A stretch of DNA of 64,000 nt from Actinomycetota bacterium (GTDB taxonomy: Bacteria; Actinomycetota; Actinomycetes; Actinomycetales; Dermatophilaceae), in assembly GCA_020160805.1 (NCBI GenBank), contig JAIUPO010000004.1:119878-183877 (forward strand), read 5' to 3'. Position numbers and translations under genes: made by a program. Shown piece by piece: positions 16,893 to 30,024 of the stretch; within the stretch, counting starts at the first letter, position 1, and each line of letters opens with the position of its first letter. Below the pieces are notes generated by a model. That model saw only the letters and a program-made list of their open reading frames with translations, searched no databases and was not told the DNA's origin.

Positions 16893-19070
16893 ATGACACG
16901 CAAGCCACTCCTCGCGCTGGCACTGGGGGCCGGCGCCATCCTCGCGGCAGGAGGTGCCGTGCCCGCCGTCGCCGGTGCGCCCGCCCCATCGAGTCCGTTC
17001 GCGGCCCGCTGGACTCCCTCGATGTCGACTGCCGCGAGCAGCTCGGTCGTCACGCTGCCCACCGGCGACCTCGTGCGGGTCACCCGCGACGCCCAGGGCC
17101 GGCTCTCGCTCGTACCGCTCGGCATCTGGGCTCGCCAGGGCGTCGAGAAGATGGTGATCGGCAAGGCGGCATATGTCGTGCCCCGCTCGATCCGCCCCGT
17201 CTTCGGCAGCGTTCTCGACCCGGCCCTCTTTGACGCCAACGCCCTCGCGGCGCGCGGAACCGGTCGCACGGCTGTCACGATCACCTACGCCTCGGCCGGC
17301 GCCGCCACTGCCGTCCCCGGCGTCGTCATCACCTCGCGCTCCGGGACCAAGGGCATCGGGTATGTCGATGCCTCCAGCAGCGCGGCACTGGGCAAGGCAC
17401 TCGCGGGCAGCACGGCGTGGCACCTCTTCGCCCATGTGACCAGGGTGCAGGTGCCCGCGAAGCCCACGGCGAACCCGAGCTGGCCAATGGTCACCTTGAC
17501 CATCAAGGTCCTCGACCGCCACGGCAACCCGACCGACGCCTTCGTCGGCTATTACAACGTCAACGATCCGAATCGGGGCGTGGGAGCGACGCCAACATTC
17601 CACGGCACGGCCAAGGTCAGCGTCGCGGCCGGTACCTACCAGCTGATCACCTCCGTGGACGGCGGCGACGGCTCCTTTGTCATGGGCACAACGCCGGAGA
17701 CCTCGATCACCGGACCCCGCGAGATCGTCTTCGATGCCCGCAAGGCCACCGCGACGATGCGCACCAGCGTCGACCGGCCCACGACGCCGCTCATGGCCGA
17801 CACCACCCTGCTGCGGAGTGTCGGATCCCCGGACAGCGGCTTCGCCACCTTCTTCTGGAGCGTCGGAGGCGACGCCTCGACGGTCGTCCGCCTCACTCCC
17901 ACCGTGGGATCCCTGCACGGCGATCAGCTGCTCTCGCGCAATGTCGTCGGGGTCAATCCGGACTCGGTCAAGAGGAACTACCGGGTGCTGACGGCCAATG
18001 CCATCGTGGGCCGGATCCCCAATGGCGTGATCGTGCGCCGCAACGACCGGACCAATATGACCACCTTCCAGAACCGCTTCGTGGGGGTCAAGGATTATTC
18101 CTCCGCCATGTTCGCCCGGACCATCTACACGGGGAACTTCGGTTCCGGGGTGGGCTTACCTCCGGGTGGCTCCACCTTGACCGAGTACGTCTCCGCAGGC
18201 GCCGGCATCAGTTCCGAGGCCGAGCTGAACCAGTACTTCAGCTTCGATCCGGTGTTCACGCTCAAAGGTCTCTTCAACTCATCCACGAGCGCGCCCCGCC
18301 CGGGCACCGTGACCTCCGATGTCTGGGGCCAAGCGCCCCTGCACCAGCGCTTCACTCCGGTCACCCCGCAGACCCTGCTCAAGATCTGCCCTGCCTGCCT
18401 CGGCGCCGATGGGTCGTATCGGGGTTTCAATGTCCAGGCACCCCCGCTGAGCGACCGCCAGCACGGCGGAGGCATCGACTTTGTGGACCCGGACAACTTC
18501 GGATCTGTGACGATCAAGGCCGATAACACCGTTCTGTATGACGGTCCCGGCCAGTTGACCGGCGGCAGCGAGCTCCCCTCGCGCGCCAACCCCAAGGTCA
18601 TCTCCATGTCTGCCTCGGCCACTCGCTCGGGATATCCGTTCCCGCGGACGACGAAGATGACCACCGCCGTGTCGACCAAGGTCTCGGCCGGCTTCCCCGC
18701 TCCGAAGGACTGGCTGTGCAATGGCACGACCTGCACCGTCCTGCCGTATCTCGGTCTCGACTACACCGCGACCGGACTGGACTCCCTCAACGCCCTCCCC
18801 TCCGGGAAGCGAGCCATCTCGCTCGACATCAGCCAGGTCGGTCGGGCCACCGCCCAGGGCATCACCTCGGTCAAGGCGTGGGTGTCGTATGACGGCCGCA
18901 CCTGGACCGCTGCCCCCGTCGCGGGCTCGGGTGCCGCGCGCACCATCAACCTGACGATCCCTAAGGCCGCCCCCGGCAAGAACACCATCGGGCTGAAGGT
19001 GTCGGTCACCGACGCCGCCGGCTCCACCCTGACCGAGCAGATCGACGGCGCCTTCGGCATCGCCGGCTGA
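16893..19070 (+). CDS. Secreted protein resembling S8 subtilase accessory domains without a protease domain (paralogue 2)
   Basis: The 725-residue secreted protein starts MTRKPLLALALGAG with a signal peptide ending near AVAGAPA. It aligns along its whole length with the preceding gene product: TGDLVRVTRD, AAYVVPRSIRPVFG, LDPALFDANALAA, VTITYA, KPTANPSWPMVTLTIKV, and the Cys pairs CPAC and CNGTTC. It ends with a VSYDGRTWTAAP sandwich segment like S8 C-termini, but has no catalytic triad. GAAGGG lies six bases before ATG 16893; a longer open frame to 16788 lacks a signal at its start. It lies 25 bases before the S53 gene and probably shares its transcript. Confidence 0.7.
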   Translation: MTRKPLLALALGAGAILAAGGAVPAVAGAPAPSSPFAARWTPSMSTAASSSVVTLPTGDLVRVTRDAQGRLSLVPLGIWARQGVEKMVIGKAAYVVPRSIRPVFGSVLDPALFDANALAARGTGRTAVTITYASAGAATAVPGVVITSRSGTKGIGYVDASSSAALGKALAGSTAWHLFAHVTRVQVPAKPTANPSWPMVTLTIKVLDRHGNPTDAFVGYYNVNDPNRGVGATPTFHGTAKVSVAAGTYQLITSVDGGDGSFVMGTTPETSITGPREIVFDARKATATMRTSVDRPTTPLMADTTLLRSVGSPDSGFATFFWSVGGDASTVVRLTPTVGSLHGDQLLSRNVVGVNPDSVKRNYRVLTANAIVGRIPNGVIVRRNDRTNMTTFQNRFVGVKDYSSAMFARTIYTGNFGSGVGLPPGGSTLTEYVSAGAGISSEAELNQYFSFDPVFTLKGLFNSSTSAPRPGTVTSDVWGQAPLHQRFTPVTPQTLLKICPACLGADGSYRGFNVQAPPLSDRQHGGGIDFVDPDNFGSVTIKADNTVLYDGPGQLTGGSELPSRANPKVISMSASATRSGYPFPRTTKMTTAVSTKVSAGFPAPKDWLCNGTTCTVLPYLGLDYTATGLDSLNALPSGKRAISLDISQVGRATAQGITSVKAWVSYDGRTWTAAPVAGSGAARTINLTIPKAAPGKNTIGLKVSVTDAAGSTLTEQIDGAFGIAG

Positions 19071-19095
19071 CCCTTTCGAAAGGACACGAATCATC

Positions 19096-20304
19096 ATGGG
19101 TATCAATCCATTTCGCCGGGGCAAGTCGGCACGCAGGGGTATGACCGTGCTCGCCGCCGCGACCCTCGGCATGAGCATGATCCCGGCCATCTCCATGGCC
19201 GCCCCGGACGCCAAGCCGGCGGGCAAGCCGTGCTCGTCAGAGAGCCGCGAGGCCTACGCACGCTGCATGAGCGTCTTCCGCCAAGAGAATGGCGGGCGCA
19301 CCACGGCCAAGGGCATGCCCGCCGGCTATGGCGCGGCCGACCTGCGATCCGCATACAAGATCCCCGCCGCCGGCGGCGCGAGCACGACGGTGGCGATCGT
19401 CATCGCCTTCGATGTGCCCAATGCCGAGAAGGACCTCGCGGTCTATCGCAAGACGATGGGCCTGCCGCCGTGCACCAGCGCGAACGGATGCTTCACCAAG
19501 CTCAACCAACGCGGCATCAAGGGTGACTACCCGATGGCGGACGGCGGCTGGGCGCTTGAGGCTTCGATGGACCTCGACATGGTGTCGGCGGCCTGCCCGA
19601 GCTGCAAGATCATGCTCGTCGAGGCCGACGACAACTACATGGACAGCCTCGCCGAAGCCACCCGCACCGCCACCCGTAAGGGCGCAACTGTCATCTCGCA
19701 TAGTTATGGCGGCGACGAGTCCGGATACATCTGGCAGATCCGAGACGCCTACGAAAAGACGGGCACCATCTCCGTCGCCTCCAGCGGCGACTGGGGTTTC
19801 ACGGCTGCCTCCGCGCCCGCGGTCTTCCGCAAGGTGCTCGCCGTCGGCGGCACGACCCTGACCCGCAAGCCGGGCAGCGCGCGCGGCTGGGACGAGGACG
19901 TCTGGGGCGGCGCCGGCAGCGCCTGCTCGGCCTATATCGCCAAGAGCCCGTGGCAGAAGGACACGCACTGCTCGATGCGCACCGTCTCCGATGTCTCCGC
20001 GGTTGCTGACCCGCAAACCGGCGTCGCGGTCTATGACACCTACGAGAACCCCTTCGGCCTCGAGCCGGGCTGGGTCGTCGGTGGCGGCACCAGCGCCTCC
20101 GCGCCGTATGTCGCGGGCCTCATCGGGCGGGCGGGGAACTCCACGACCTTCACCTCGAAGACGCCCTACACCACGCGTGAGTCCTTCTTCGATGTGGTCG
20201 GCGGAGCCAATGGCATCTGCGGCGGCGACTACCTCTGCAACGGCTTGAAGGGCTATGACGCGCCGACCGGCGTGGGCTCGCCGAACGGACTCGGGGGTCT
20301 GTGA
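19096..20304 (+). CDS. Secreted S53 (sedolisin/kumamolisin-like) serine-carboxyl peptidase
   Basis: The 402-residue protein has a basic N-terminus (FRRGKSARRG) and a hydrophobic signal segment ending near SMAAP. The catalytic domain begins about residue 75 with GYGAADLRSAYKIP. The Glu and Asp of the S53 triad are in WALEASMDLDM with four-residue spacing, the oxyanion Asp is in SSGDWGF, and the nucleophile Ser is in GGGTSASAPYVAG. A calcium-site-like YDAPTGVGSPNG closes the protein. The usual long S53 propeptide is almost absent, as in a short actinobacterial subgroup. AAAGGA lies upstream of ATG 19096. A strong terminator follows. Confidence 0.9.
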   Translation: MGINPFRRGKSARRGMTVLAAATLGMSMIPAISMAAPDAKPAGKPCSSESREAYARCMSVFRQENGGRTTAKGMPAGYGAADLRSAYKIPAAGGASTTVAIVIAFDVPNAEKDLAVYRKTMGLPPCTSANGCFTKLNQRGIKGDYPMADGGWALEASMDLDMVSAACPSCKIMLVEADDNYMDSLAEATRTATRKGATVISHSYGGDESGYIWQIRDAYEKTGTISVASSGDWGFTAASAPAVFRKVLAVGGTTLTRKPGSARGWDEDVWGGAGSACSAYIAKSPWQKDTHCSMRTVSDVSAVADPQTGVAVYDTYENPFGLEPGWVVGGGTSASAPYVAGLIGRAGNSTTFTSKTPYTTRESFFDVVGGANGICGGDYLCNGLKGYDAPTGVGSPNGLGGL

Positions 20305-20325
20305 CCTGATCCGATAACGCACCGG

Positions 20326-20358
20326 GCGGGCCGGCGATCGCGACGATCGCCGGCCCGC
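20326..20358 (+). terminator. Perfect 15-bp hairpin after the S53 gene
   Basis: Arms 20326-20340 and 20344-20358 are exact reverse complements with loop CGA, starting 22 bases after the stop. The stem is GC-rich and has no T-tract beyond CTTGCG. It separates the secreted-protein cluster from the rpf riboswitch. Confidence 0.75.
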
Positions 20359-20482
20359 TTGCGCTCCCACACGGCATACCAAGCAAGCACAGGGCGATTG
20401 CACAGGCGCCGGGCCATCCTCTACCGTGTCCGAGGCGTTCGCGCCACGACAACTGGATAGCTCACCTCCATTCGGTCTGATC

Positions 20483-20647
20483 GCGCGCCTAACCATCCAG
20501 CGATCAACACCTCTTGCGGCCACCCGGGCCGCCCGGATGGCTGGGGGAACCACATGTGGCCGCGCAGCGATGCCGGCCTTGGGGTGAAGCCGCCTGTGCG
20601 GCAGGGAACCTGACCTCCCTAACCCGACAGCTCACCTCAGCGGCGCC
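20483..20647 (+). ncRNA. ydaO/yuaA-type cyclic di-AMP riboswitch upstream of rpf-like gene
   Basis: The 364-base gap before the Rpf gene contains the conserved ydaO blocks in order: GGATGGCTGGGGGAACCAC, TTGGGGTGAAGCCGCC, a variable hairpin (CCGCCTGTGCGGCAGG), GGGAACCTGACCTCCC, and AACCCGACAGCTCACCTC. GCGCC at 20485 and GGCGC at 20642 can close the outer P1 stem. In actinobacteria ydaO riboswitches commonly sense c-di-AMP in front of rpf and other cell-wall hydrolase genes and turn expression off. Exact boundaries are estimated. Confidence 0.88.
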
Positions 20648-20668
20648 TGTCAGGAAAGGAATCCCCCC

Positions 20669-21379
20669 ATGGCTCGCGCCATTTCGTATGCCGGGCGTCA
20701 CCGCGCCCCGGCCCGCTCCCTCCGCACCCGTATGACGGTTCCCGCCCTCGCGACGGCGGCCGCCGGTGGCGTCCTCGTGGCCCCCACCATTGCCCACGCC
20801 GACACGGTGTGGGACAAGGTCGCCGCCTGTGAGTCCAGCGGCAACTGGGCGATCAACACCGGCAATGGGTACTACGGCGGGCTGCAGTTCTCCGCCCCCA
20901 CCTGGACTGGCTTCGGCGGCGGGCAGTATGCCGCCTACGCCCACCAGGCCACCAAGGCCGAGCAGATCGACACCGCGCAGGAAGTGCTCAAGGTGCAAGG
21001 CCCCGGCGCCTGGCCGGTGTGCTCGGTCCGCGCCGGCCTAACGAAGGAGAACGGCCTGGCCGTCGACCCGTGGGCCGGCACCGGTGGCACCGGTGGCACG
21101 GGCACCACGGGCACGACGTCCGGGGACCTCGTCGTCGACGGCGTGCTTGGCCCGAAAACCTATGGCGCCATGCAGAAGTGGCTCGCCCGCCCCGTCGACG
21201 GCTCGCTGTCGACGACGGACAAGAAGGCCCTGCAGACCAAGCTCAAGGTCGCCGCCGACGGCCAGGTCGGACCGATCACGATCAAGGCCCTCCAGCGCCT
21301 CGTCGGCGCCACCCCCGATGGCGTCTGGGGCAGCGGCACCACCAAGGCCCTCCAGACCTACCTCAACAAGGTGCTGTAA
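20669..21379 (+). CDS. Resuscitation-promoting-factor-like muralytic enzyme with peptidoglycan-binding repeats
   Basis: The 236-residue secreted protein has a basic N-terminus and a hydrophobic segment ending in IAHAD. The Rpf domain at about residues 48-122 begins DTVWDKVAACESSGNW, with the catalytic Glu in ACESSG, and contains GYYGGLQFSAPTW and the paired Cys. After a Gly/Thr linker come peptidoglycan-binding-1 type repeats (DGVLGPKTYGAMQKWL, DGQVGPITIKALQ, DGVWGSGTTKALQ). It should cleave peptidoglycan and promote growth or resuscitation. AGGAAAGGA precedes ATG 20669. Expression is probably controlled by the upstream c-di-AMP riboswitch. Confidence 0.92.
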   Translation: MARAISYAGRHRAPARSLRTRMTVPALATAAAGGVLVAPTIAHADTVWDKVAACESSGNWAINTGNGYYGGLQFSAPTWTGFGGGQYAAYAHQATKAEQIDTAQEVLKVQGPGAWPVCSVRAGLTKENGLAVDPWAGTGGTGGTGTTGTTSGDLVVDGVLGPKTYGAMQKWLARPVDGSLSTTDKKALQTKLKVAADGQVGPITIKALQRLVGATPDGVWGSGTTKALQTYLNKVL

Positions 21380-21388
21380 CACTCAGCT

Positions 21389-21480
21389 CGTCTCCTCAGC
21401 GCTCGGCGGGAGGGCTCGACGATCGAGCAAGACGGCGAAGCGCAGCGCAGCAAGCTGGGCCGCCGAGCGCTGAGGAGACG
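21389..21480. repeat. 21-bp perfect inverted repeat with a 50-base structured centre
   Basis: Arms 21389-21409 and 21460-21480 are exact reverse complements. The centre contains another perfect 6-bp hairpin (GCTCGA-CGA-TCGAGC). It lies between the rpf stop and tRNA-Thr. It could serve as the rpf terminator, but the size and long centre are more like a palindromic dispersed element. Confidence 0.7.
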
Positions 21481-21495
21481 AAGCAATAAGCACGG

Positions 21496-21568
21496 AGCCG
21501 CCTGCCGGGATCGAACCGGCGACCTGCCGCTTACAAGGCGGCTGCTCTACCATCTGAGCTAAGGCGGC
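21496..21568 (-). tRNA. tRNA-Thr (TGT anticodon)
   Basis: On the minus strand the 73-base cloverleaf has acceptor GCCGCCT/AGGCGGC, D-arm TAGCTCAGATGGTAGAGC, anticodon loop CTTGTAA (TGT), and T-arm CCGGTTCGATCCCGG. CCA is not encoded. It lies between rpf and rpoC. Confidence 0.95.
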
Positions 21569-21570
21569 AT

Positions 21571-21590
21571 GCCCCCGAGCTAGCGGGGGC
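21571..21590. terminator. 7-bp GC hairpin between rpoC terminator and tRNA-Thr
   Basis: GCCCCCG and CGGGGGC flank AGCTAG. It may add to rpoC termination or shield the tRNA gene from read-through. Confidence 0.4.
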
Positions 21591-21595
21591 GAACT

Positions 21596-21636
21596 GCAGC
21601 GGGCGCAGCATACGAATCGTATGCTGCGCCCGCTGC
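21596..21636 (-). terminator. 20-bp perfect hairpin downstream of rpoC
   Basis: Arms 21596-21615 and 21617-21636 are exact reverse complements around a single base, ending ten bases after the rpoC stop. The apex is GCATACGA/TCGTATGC, related to the window's over-represented heptamer. It is the likely end of the rpoBC transcript. Confidence 0.8.
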
Positions 21637-21646
21637 CGTCACGACA

Positions 21647-25534
<3,888 letters not shown>

Positions 25535-25622
25535 TGCGTGCTTCCGTTCTTTCGTATGCCGTGAAAGTCAGCTGTTCGTGGGCCGCGCAAGGCGGCCGAG
25601 GCGAGCTCGCGCTCGGGGCCGG

Positions 25623-25666
25623 CGTATGCCGTGGGCCACCGGGTGAACCGGGGCCCACGGCATACG
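25623..25666 (-). terminator. Strong hairpin between rpoB and rpoC
   Basis: Arms 25623-25637 and 25652-25666 are exact 15-bp reverse complements; the stem starts three bases after the rpoB stop. Its base is CGTATGCC/GGCATACG. There is no T-tract. It may attenuate or process the rpoBC mRNA rather than end it. Confidence 0.65.
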
Positions 25667-25668
25667 GC

Positions 25669-28600
25669 CTAGACCTCCTCGACGGAGGACGGCTCGCGGC
25701 GCGAGAGGTCGATGCCGAGTTCCTGCGCGGCGGCGAAGACGTCATCTTCGGTGTCGCGCAACTCGATCGAGCTGCCGTCCTGGGAGAGCACCTCGACGTC
25801 GAGGCAGAGGCTCTGCATCTCCTTGATGAGCACCTTGAAGGACTCGGGGATGCCGGGCTCGGGGATGTTCTCGCCCTTGACGATCGCTTCGTAGACCTTC
25901 ACGCGGCCGTTGACGTCATCGGACTTGATGGTCAGCAACTCCTGCAGGGCGTAGGACGCGCCATACGCCTCCAGGGCCCAGACCTCCATCTCACCGAAGC
26001 GCTGGCCACCGAACTGGGCCTTACCGCCGAGCGGCTGCTGGGTGATCATGGAGTAGGGACCCGTGCTGCGCGCGTGGATCTTGTCGTCCACGAGGTGGTG
26101 CAGCTTCAGGATGTACATGTAGCCCACGGACACCGGCTCGGGGTACGGCTCGCCGGAGCGGCCGTCGAAGAGCCGCGCCTTGCCACCCTCGCCGACCAGG
26201 CGCTGGCCGTCGCGGGTGGGCAGGGTGGACTGCAGCAGACCGAAGATCTCCTCCTCGCGGGCACCATCGAAGACGGGGCTCGCGACGCGCGTGCCGGGGG
26301 CCGCCTCGTGCGCGTCGGCCGCGATGCCGCTGGCCCACTCCGCACCCTCCGGGACCTGCCAGCCGCGGCTGGCAGCCCAGCCGAGGTGCAACTCCAGGAC
26401 CTGACCGATATTCATACGGCCGGGGACACCGAGCGGGTTGAGCACGACATCGACGGGCGTGCCGTCCTCAAGGAAGGGCATGTCCTCGACCGGGAGGATC
26501 TTGGAGATGACACCCTTGTTGCCGTGGCGGCCGGCGAGCTTGTCGCCATCGGTGATCTTGCGCTTGTTCGCGACATAGACGCGGACCAGCTGGTTGACGC
26601 CAGGGGGCAGCTCGTCGCCATCGTCCTTGTCGAAGACCTTGACGCCGATGACCGTCCCGGTCTCGCCGTGCGGGACCTTCAAGGAGGTGTCGCGGACCTC
26701 GCGGGCCTTCTCACCGAAGATCGCGCGCAGCAGGCGCTCCTCCGGGGTCAGCTCGGTCTCACCCTTGGGCGTGACCTTGCCGACGAGCAGGTCGCCATCG
26801 CGGACCTCGGCGCCGATGCGGATGATGCCGCGCTCGTCGAGGTCGGCCAGGACATCCTCGGAGACATTCGGGATGTCCCGGGTGATCTCCTCGGGGCCGA
26901 GCTTGGTGTCGCGGGCGTCGACCTCGTGCTCCTCGATGTGGATCGAGGACAGGACATCGTCCTGCACGAGGCGCTGCGACAAGATGATCGCGTCCTCGTA
27001 GTTGTGGCCTTCCCACGGCATGAACGCCACGAGCAGGTTCTTGCCGAGCGCCATCTCACCGTTGTCGGTCGCGGGACCGTCGGCGAGCAGGCCACCCTCT
27101 TCGACCCGGTCGCCCTCGGAGACGACGACCCGCTGGTTGTATGAGGTGCCCTGGTTGGAGCGCGAGAACTTCTGGATGCGGTAGGTGCGGTGGCTGCCAT
27201 CGTCACCGGCGACGGTGACCAGGTCAGCGGACACCTCGGTGACCACACCGGCCTTCTCGGCCCGGACGACATCGCCGGAGTCGAGAGCGGCGCGGTATTC
27301 CATACCGGTGCCGACGAGCGGGGCCTCGCTGCGCACCAGCGGAACCGCCTGACGCTGCATATTGGCGCCCATGAGCGCACGGTTGGCGTCGTCATGCTCC
27401 AGGAAGGGGATCATCGCGGTCGCGGCCGAGACCATCTGGCGCGGCGAGACGTCCATGTAGTCCACCTCATCCGAGGGGACGTCGATGGCCTCGCCACCCT
27501 TGATGCGGACGAGGACGCGCTCCTCGGCATACGTCCCGTCGGCGTTCAGCGGGGCGTTCGCCTGGGCGATGACGTACTTGTCCTCCTCATCGGCGGACAG
27601 GTAGTGGATCTCGTCGGACACCTTGCCGGCGGACACCTTGCGGTAGGGCGTCTCGATGAAGCCGAAGGCATTGATCCGACCGTATGACGCGAGCGAACCG
27701 ATCAGGCCGATGTTCGGGCCTTCCGGGGTCTCGATCGGGCACATGCGGCCGTAGTGGCTCGGGTGGACGTCACGGACCTCCATGCCGGCGCGGTCCCGGG
27801 AGAGACCACCCGGGCCGAGGGCGGACAGACGACGCTTGTGCGTCAGGCCGGCCAGCGGGTTGTTCTGGTCCATGAACTGCGACAACTGCGAGGTGCCGAA
27901 GAACTCCTTGATCGACGCCACGACCGGGCGGATGTTGATCAGGGTCTGCGGGGTGATTGCCTCGACATCCTGCGTCGTCATGCGCTCGCGCACGACGCGC
28001 TCCATCCGGGACAGGCCGGTGCGGACTTGGTTCTGGATGAGCTCGCCGACGCTGCGCAGGCGACGGTTGCCGAAGTGGTCGATGTCGTCGGTCTCAACGG
28101 CCAACTCGATCGGGGCGCCATCGCGGACACCGGCGAAGGTCTCGTCGCCATTGTGCAGCGCGACGAGGTACTTGATCGTCGCGACGATGTCCTCAAGGGT
28201 CAGGACCGAGTCGTGCAGGTCGACCTCACGGCCGAGCTTGCGGCCGATCTTGTAACGACCGACCTTGGCCAGGTCGTAACGCTTGGGGTTGAAGTAGAGG
28301 TTGTCGAGCAGGTTCTGCGCGGCCTCACGCGTGGGCGGTTCGCCCGGGCGCAACTTGCGGTAGATGTCCAGGAGGGCATCGTCCTGACCGGCGATGTGGT
28401 CCTTCTCGAGCGTCAGTTCCATCGACTCGTAGCCGGCGAACTCCTCGCGGATCTCGGCCTCGGACATGCCGAGGGCCTTGAGCAGCACGGTGACGGACTG
28501 CTTGCGCTTGCGGTCGACGCGGACGCCGATCATGTCGCGCTTGTCGATCTCGAACTCCAGCCAGGCACCGCGGCTCGGGATGACCTTGGCGGTGAAGATG

Positions 28601-29148
28601 TCCTTGTCGGACGTCTTGTCGGCGGTGCGCTCGAAGTAGACGCCCGGGGAGCGGACCAGCTGCGAGACAACGACGCGCTCGGTGCCATTGATGATGAAGG
28701 TGCCGCGCTCGGTCATGAGAGGGAAGTCGCCCATGAAGACGGTCTGGCTCTTGATCTCACCAGTGGTGGTGTTCATGAACTCCGCGGTGACGAACAGGGG
28801 CGCGGAGTAGGTCTGGTCGCGCTCCTTGCAGTCCTCGATGGAGTACTTGCTTTCCTCGAACCGGTGGTCGCGGAAGCTCAGGCTCATCGAGCCCGAGAAG
28901 TCCTCGATCGGGGAGATCTCCTCGAAGATCTCCTCCAGCCCGGAGCGGTCCGGCACGTCCTTGCGGCCGGCGTCGAGGGCCTGGGCGACCCGCTCCTGCC
29001 AGCGCTCGTTGCCGAGCAGCCAGTCAAAGGACTCGGTCTGCAGGGCGAGAAGGTCGGGGACTTCGAGTGGTTCGCGGATCTTTGCGAAGGAGAGGCGGCC
29101 GGAGGCCGTCTTCGCGGTAGAGACATTTGCGGTGCGCGCGGCAGCCAA
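25669..29148 (-). CDS. rpoB: DNA-directed RNA polymerase subunit beta
   Basis: Core RNA polymerase subunit of 1159 residues, part of the catalytic centre and the rifampicin-binding pocket. I set the start at TTG 29148, because GGAAGG lies seven bases upstream and the N-terminus ([19 protein letters not shown] then [12 protein letters not shown]) matches actinobacterial RpoB, which often begins with TTG. A longer frame to 29241 has no supporting signal. The rifampicin cluster near residue 420 reads [13 protein letters not shown], then [14 protein letters not shown], with the wild-type Asp, His and Ser at the common resistance positions. A promoter lies about 140 bases upstream. Confidence 0.97.
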   Translation of the reverse strand: MAAARTANVSTAKTASGRLSFAKIREPLEVPDLLALQTESFDWLLGNERWQERVAQALDAGRKDVPDRSGLEEIFEEISPIEDFSGSMSLSFRDHRFEESKYSIEDCKERDQTYSAPLFVTAEFMNTTTGEIKSQTVFMGDFPLMTERGTFIINGTERVVVSQLVRSPGVYFERTADKTSDKDIFTAKVIPSRGAWLEFEIDKRDMIGVRVDRKRKQSVTVLLKALGMSEAEIREEFAGYESMELTLEKDHIAGQDDALLDIYRKLRPGEPPTREAAQNLLDNLYFNPKRYDLAKVGRYKIGRKLGREVDLHDSVLTLEDIVATIKYLVALHNGDETFAGVRDGAPIELAVETDDIDHFGNRRLRSVGELIQNQVRTGLSRMERVVRERMTTQDVEAITPQTLINIRPVVASIKEFFGTSQLSQFMDQNNPLAGLTHKRRLSALGPGGLSRDRAGMEVRDVHPSHYGRMCPIETPEGPNIGLIGSLASYGRINAFGFIETPYRKVSAGKVSDEIHYLSADEEDKYVIAQANAPLNADGTYAEERVLVRIKGGEAIDVPSDEVDYMDVSPRQMVSAATAMIPFLEHDDANRALMGANMQRQAVPLVRSEAPLVGTGMEYRAALDSGDVVRAEKAGVVTEVSADLVTVAGDDGSHRTYRIQKFSRSNQGTSYNQRVVVSEGDRVEEGGLLADGPATDNGEMALGKNLLVAFMPWEGHNYEDAIILSQRLVQDDVLSSIHIEEHEVDARDTKLGPEEITRDIPNVSEDVLADLDERGIIRIGAEVRDGDLLVGKVTPKGETELTPEERLLRAIFGEKAREVRDTSLKVPHGETGTVIGVKVFDKDDGDELPPGVNQLVRVYVANKRKITDGDKLAGRHGNKGVISKILPVEDMPFLEDGTPVDVVLNPLGVPGRMNIGQVLELHLGWAASRGWQVPEGAEWASGIAADAHEAAPGTRVASPVFDGAREEEIFGLLQSTLPTRDGQRLVGEGGKARLFDGRSGEPYPEPVSVGYMYILKLHHLVDDKIHARSTGPYSMITQQPLGGKAQFGGQRFGEMEVWALEAYGASYALQELLTIKSDDVNGRVKVYEAIVKGENIPEPGIPESFKVLIKEMQSLCLDVEVLSQDGSSIELRDTEDDVFAAAQELGIDLSRREPSSVEEV

Positions 29149-29288
29149 GGAGGGTCCTTCCACAGGCCTGTCTGGACTTCGATCGCTATCACCCTCCCCG
29201 TCTCGCCCTGCAGGCCTTCCGAGCCGTTGGGGCCCGGGCATACCTATGGCAGGTCGGTTCAGGAGGTGGGAAGACAGCGCAAGGAACG

Positions 29289-29318
29289 ACTATAGCCCTA
29301 AAAGGCATGGCTGTCCAA
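29289..29318 (-). promoter_or_regulatory. Probable rpoB promoter
   Basis: On the minus strand TTGGAC (29318-29313) and TATAGT (29294-29289) are separated by 18 bases, a good match to a housekeeping sigma promoter. A leader of about 135 bases would follow before TTG 29148. The rest of the 410-base gap between rplL and rpoB holds only the rplJL terminator and a weaker TTGACG-containing upstream stretch near 29390. Confidence 0.6.
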
Positions 29319-29475
29319 GCCTGTCCAGCTGCGCTCGGACAGGCGGTCGCACAACGCGACGCGTAGAGGATGCAGCGTGATCGCGCCCACGTCAAGCACG
29401 CGGCGCGCCGGGCGCGTCTTCCCGCCTTCTCCGCGGCGGACTCGGGCCACCCGGGGAGGTGCGGCACGGCATACG

Positions 29476-29523
29476 AAAGCCCCTCCCCCGCAACGATTTT
29501 CTCGTATGCGGAGGAGGGGCTTT
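29476..29523 (-). terminator. rplJL terminator hairpin
   Basis: Seventeen-base arms 29476-29492 and 29507-29523 pair with one mismatch, between the rplL stop and the rpoB promoter. The stem ends in AAA/TTT, as in intrinsic terminators. GCATACGA and TCGTATGC flank the arms as a second nested pairing. Confidence 0.8.
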
Positions 29524-29558
29524 TCGGATCAGCAGGCCTGGCGAACCAAGCCTCTAAT

Positions 29559-29951
29559 TCACTTCAGTTCGACGGTCGCGCCGGCGCCCTCGAGCTGCTC
29601 CTTGGCCTTCTCGGCGGTGGCCTTGTCGACCTTCTCGAGGACGGGCTTGGGAGCGCCGTCGACGAGGTCCTTGGCCTCCTTCAGGCCGAGGGAGGTCAGC
29701 GCGCGGACCTCCTTGATGACCTGGATCTTCTTGTCACCGGCGCCGGTGAGGATGACATCGAACTCATCCTGCTCCTCGGCCTCGGCAGCGTCACCGGCGC
29801 CGCCGGCGGCGGCCGGGGCCACGCCAACCGCAACGGGGGCGGCCGCGGTGACACCGAAGGTGTCCTCGAACTGCTTGACGAACTCGGAGAGCTCGATCAG
29901 GGTCATCTCCTTGAAGGCCTCAAGGAGCTCGTCGGTGCTGAGCTTCGCCAT
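29559..29951 (-). CDS. rplL: 50S ribosomal protein L7/L12
   Basis: The acidic 130-residue stalk protein recruits translation factors to the ribosome. The N-terminal dimerisation part begins [20 protein letters not shown], an Ala/Gly-rich hinge follows, and the C-terminal domain contains [26 protein letters not shown] precedes the ATG. It lies 73 bases after rplJ in the same operon. Confidence 0.98.
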   Translation of the reverse strand: MAKLSTDELLEAFKEMTLIELSEFVKQFEDTFGVTAAAPVAVGVAPAAAGGAGDAAEAEEQDEFDVILTGAGDKKIQVIKEVRALTSLGLKEAKDLVDGAPKPVLEKVDKATAEKAKEQLEGAGATVELK

Positions 29952-30024
29952 GATGGGCGTCCTTTCTCGTTATGTCTGTATGCCGTGAGTGGCGTATGGG
30001 GTGTGCCTGGTCCGCGGGTGCGGC

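Noticed and set aside
27754..29295. Long plus-strand frame opposite rpoB
   Set aside because: Antisense composition artefact; rpoB is unambiguous on the other strand.
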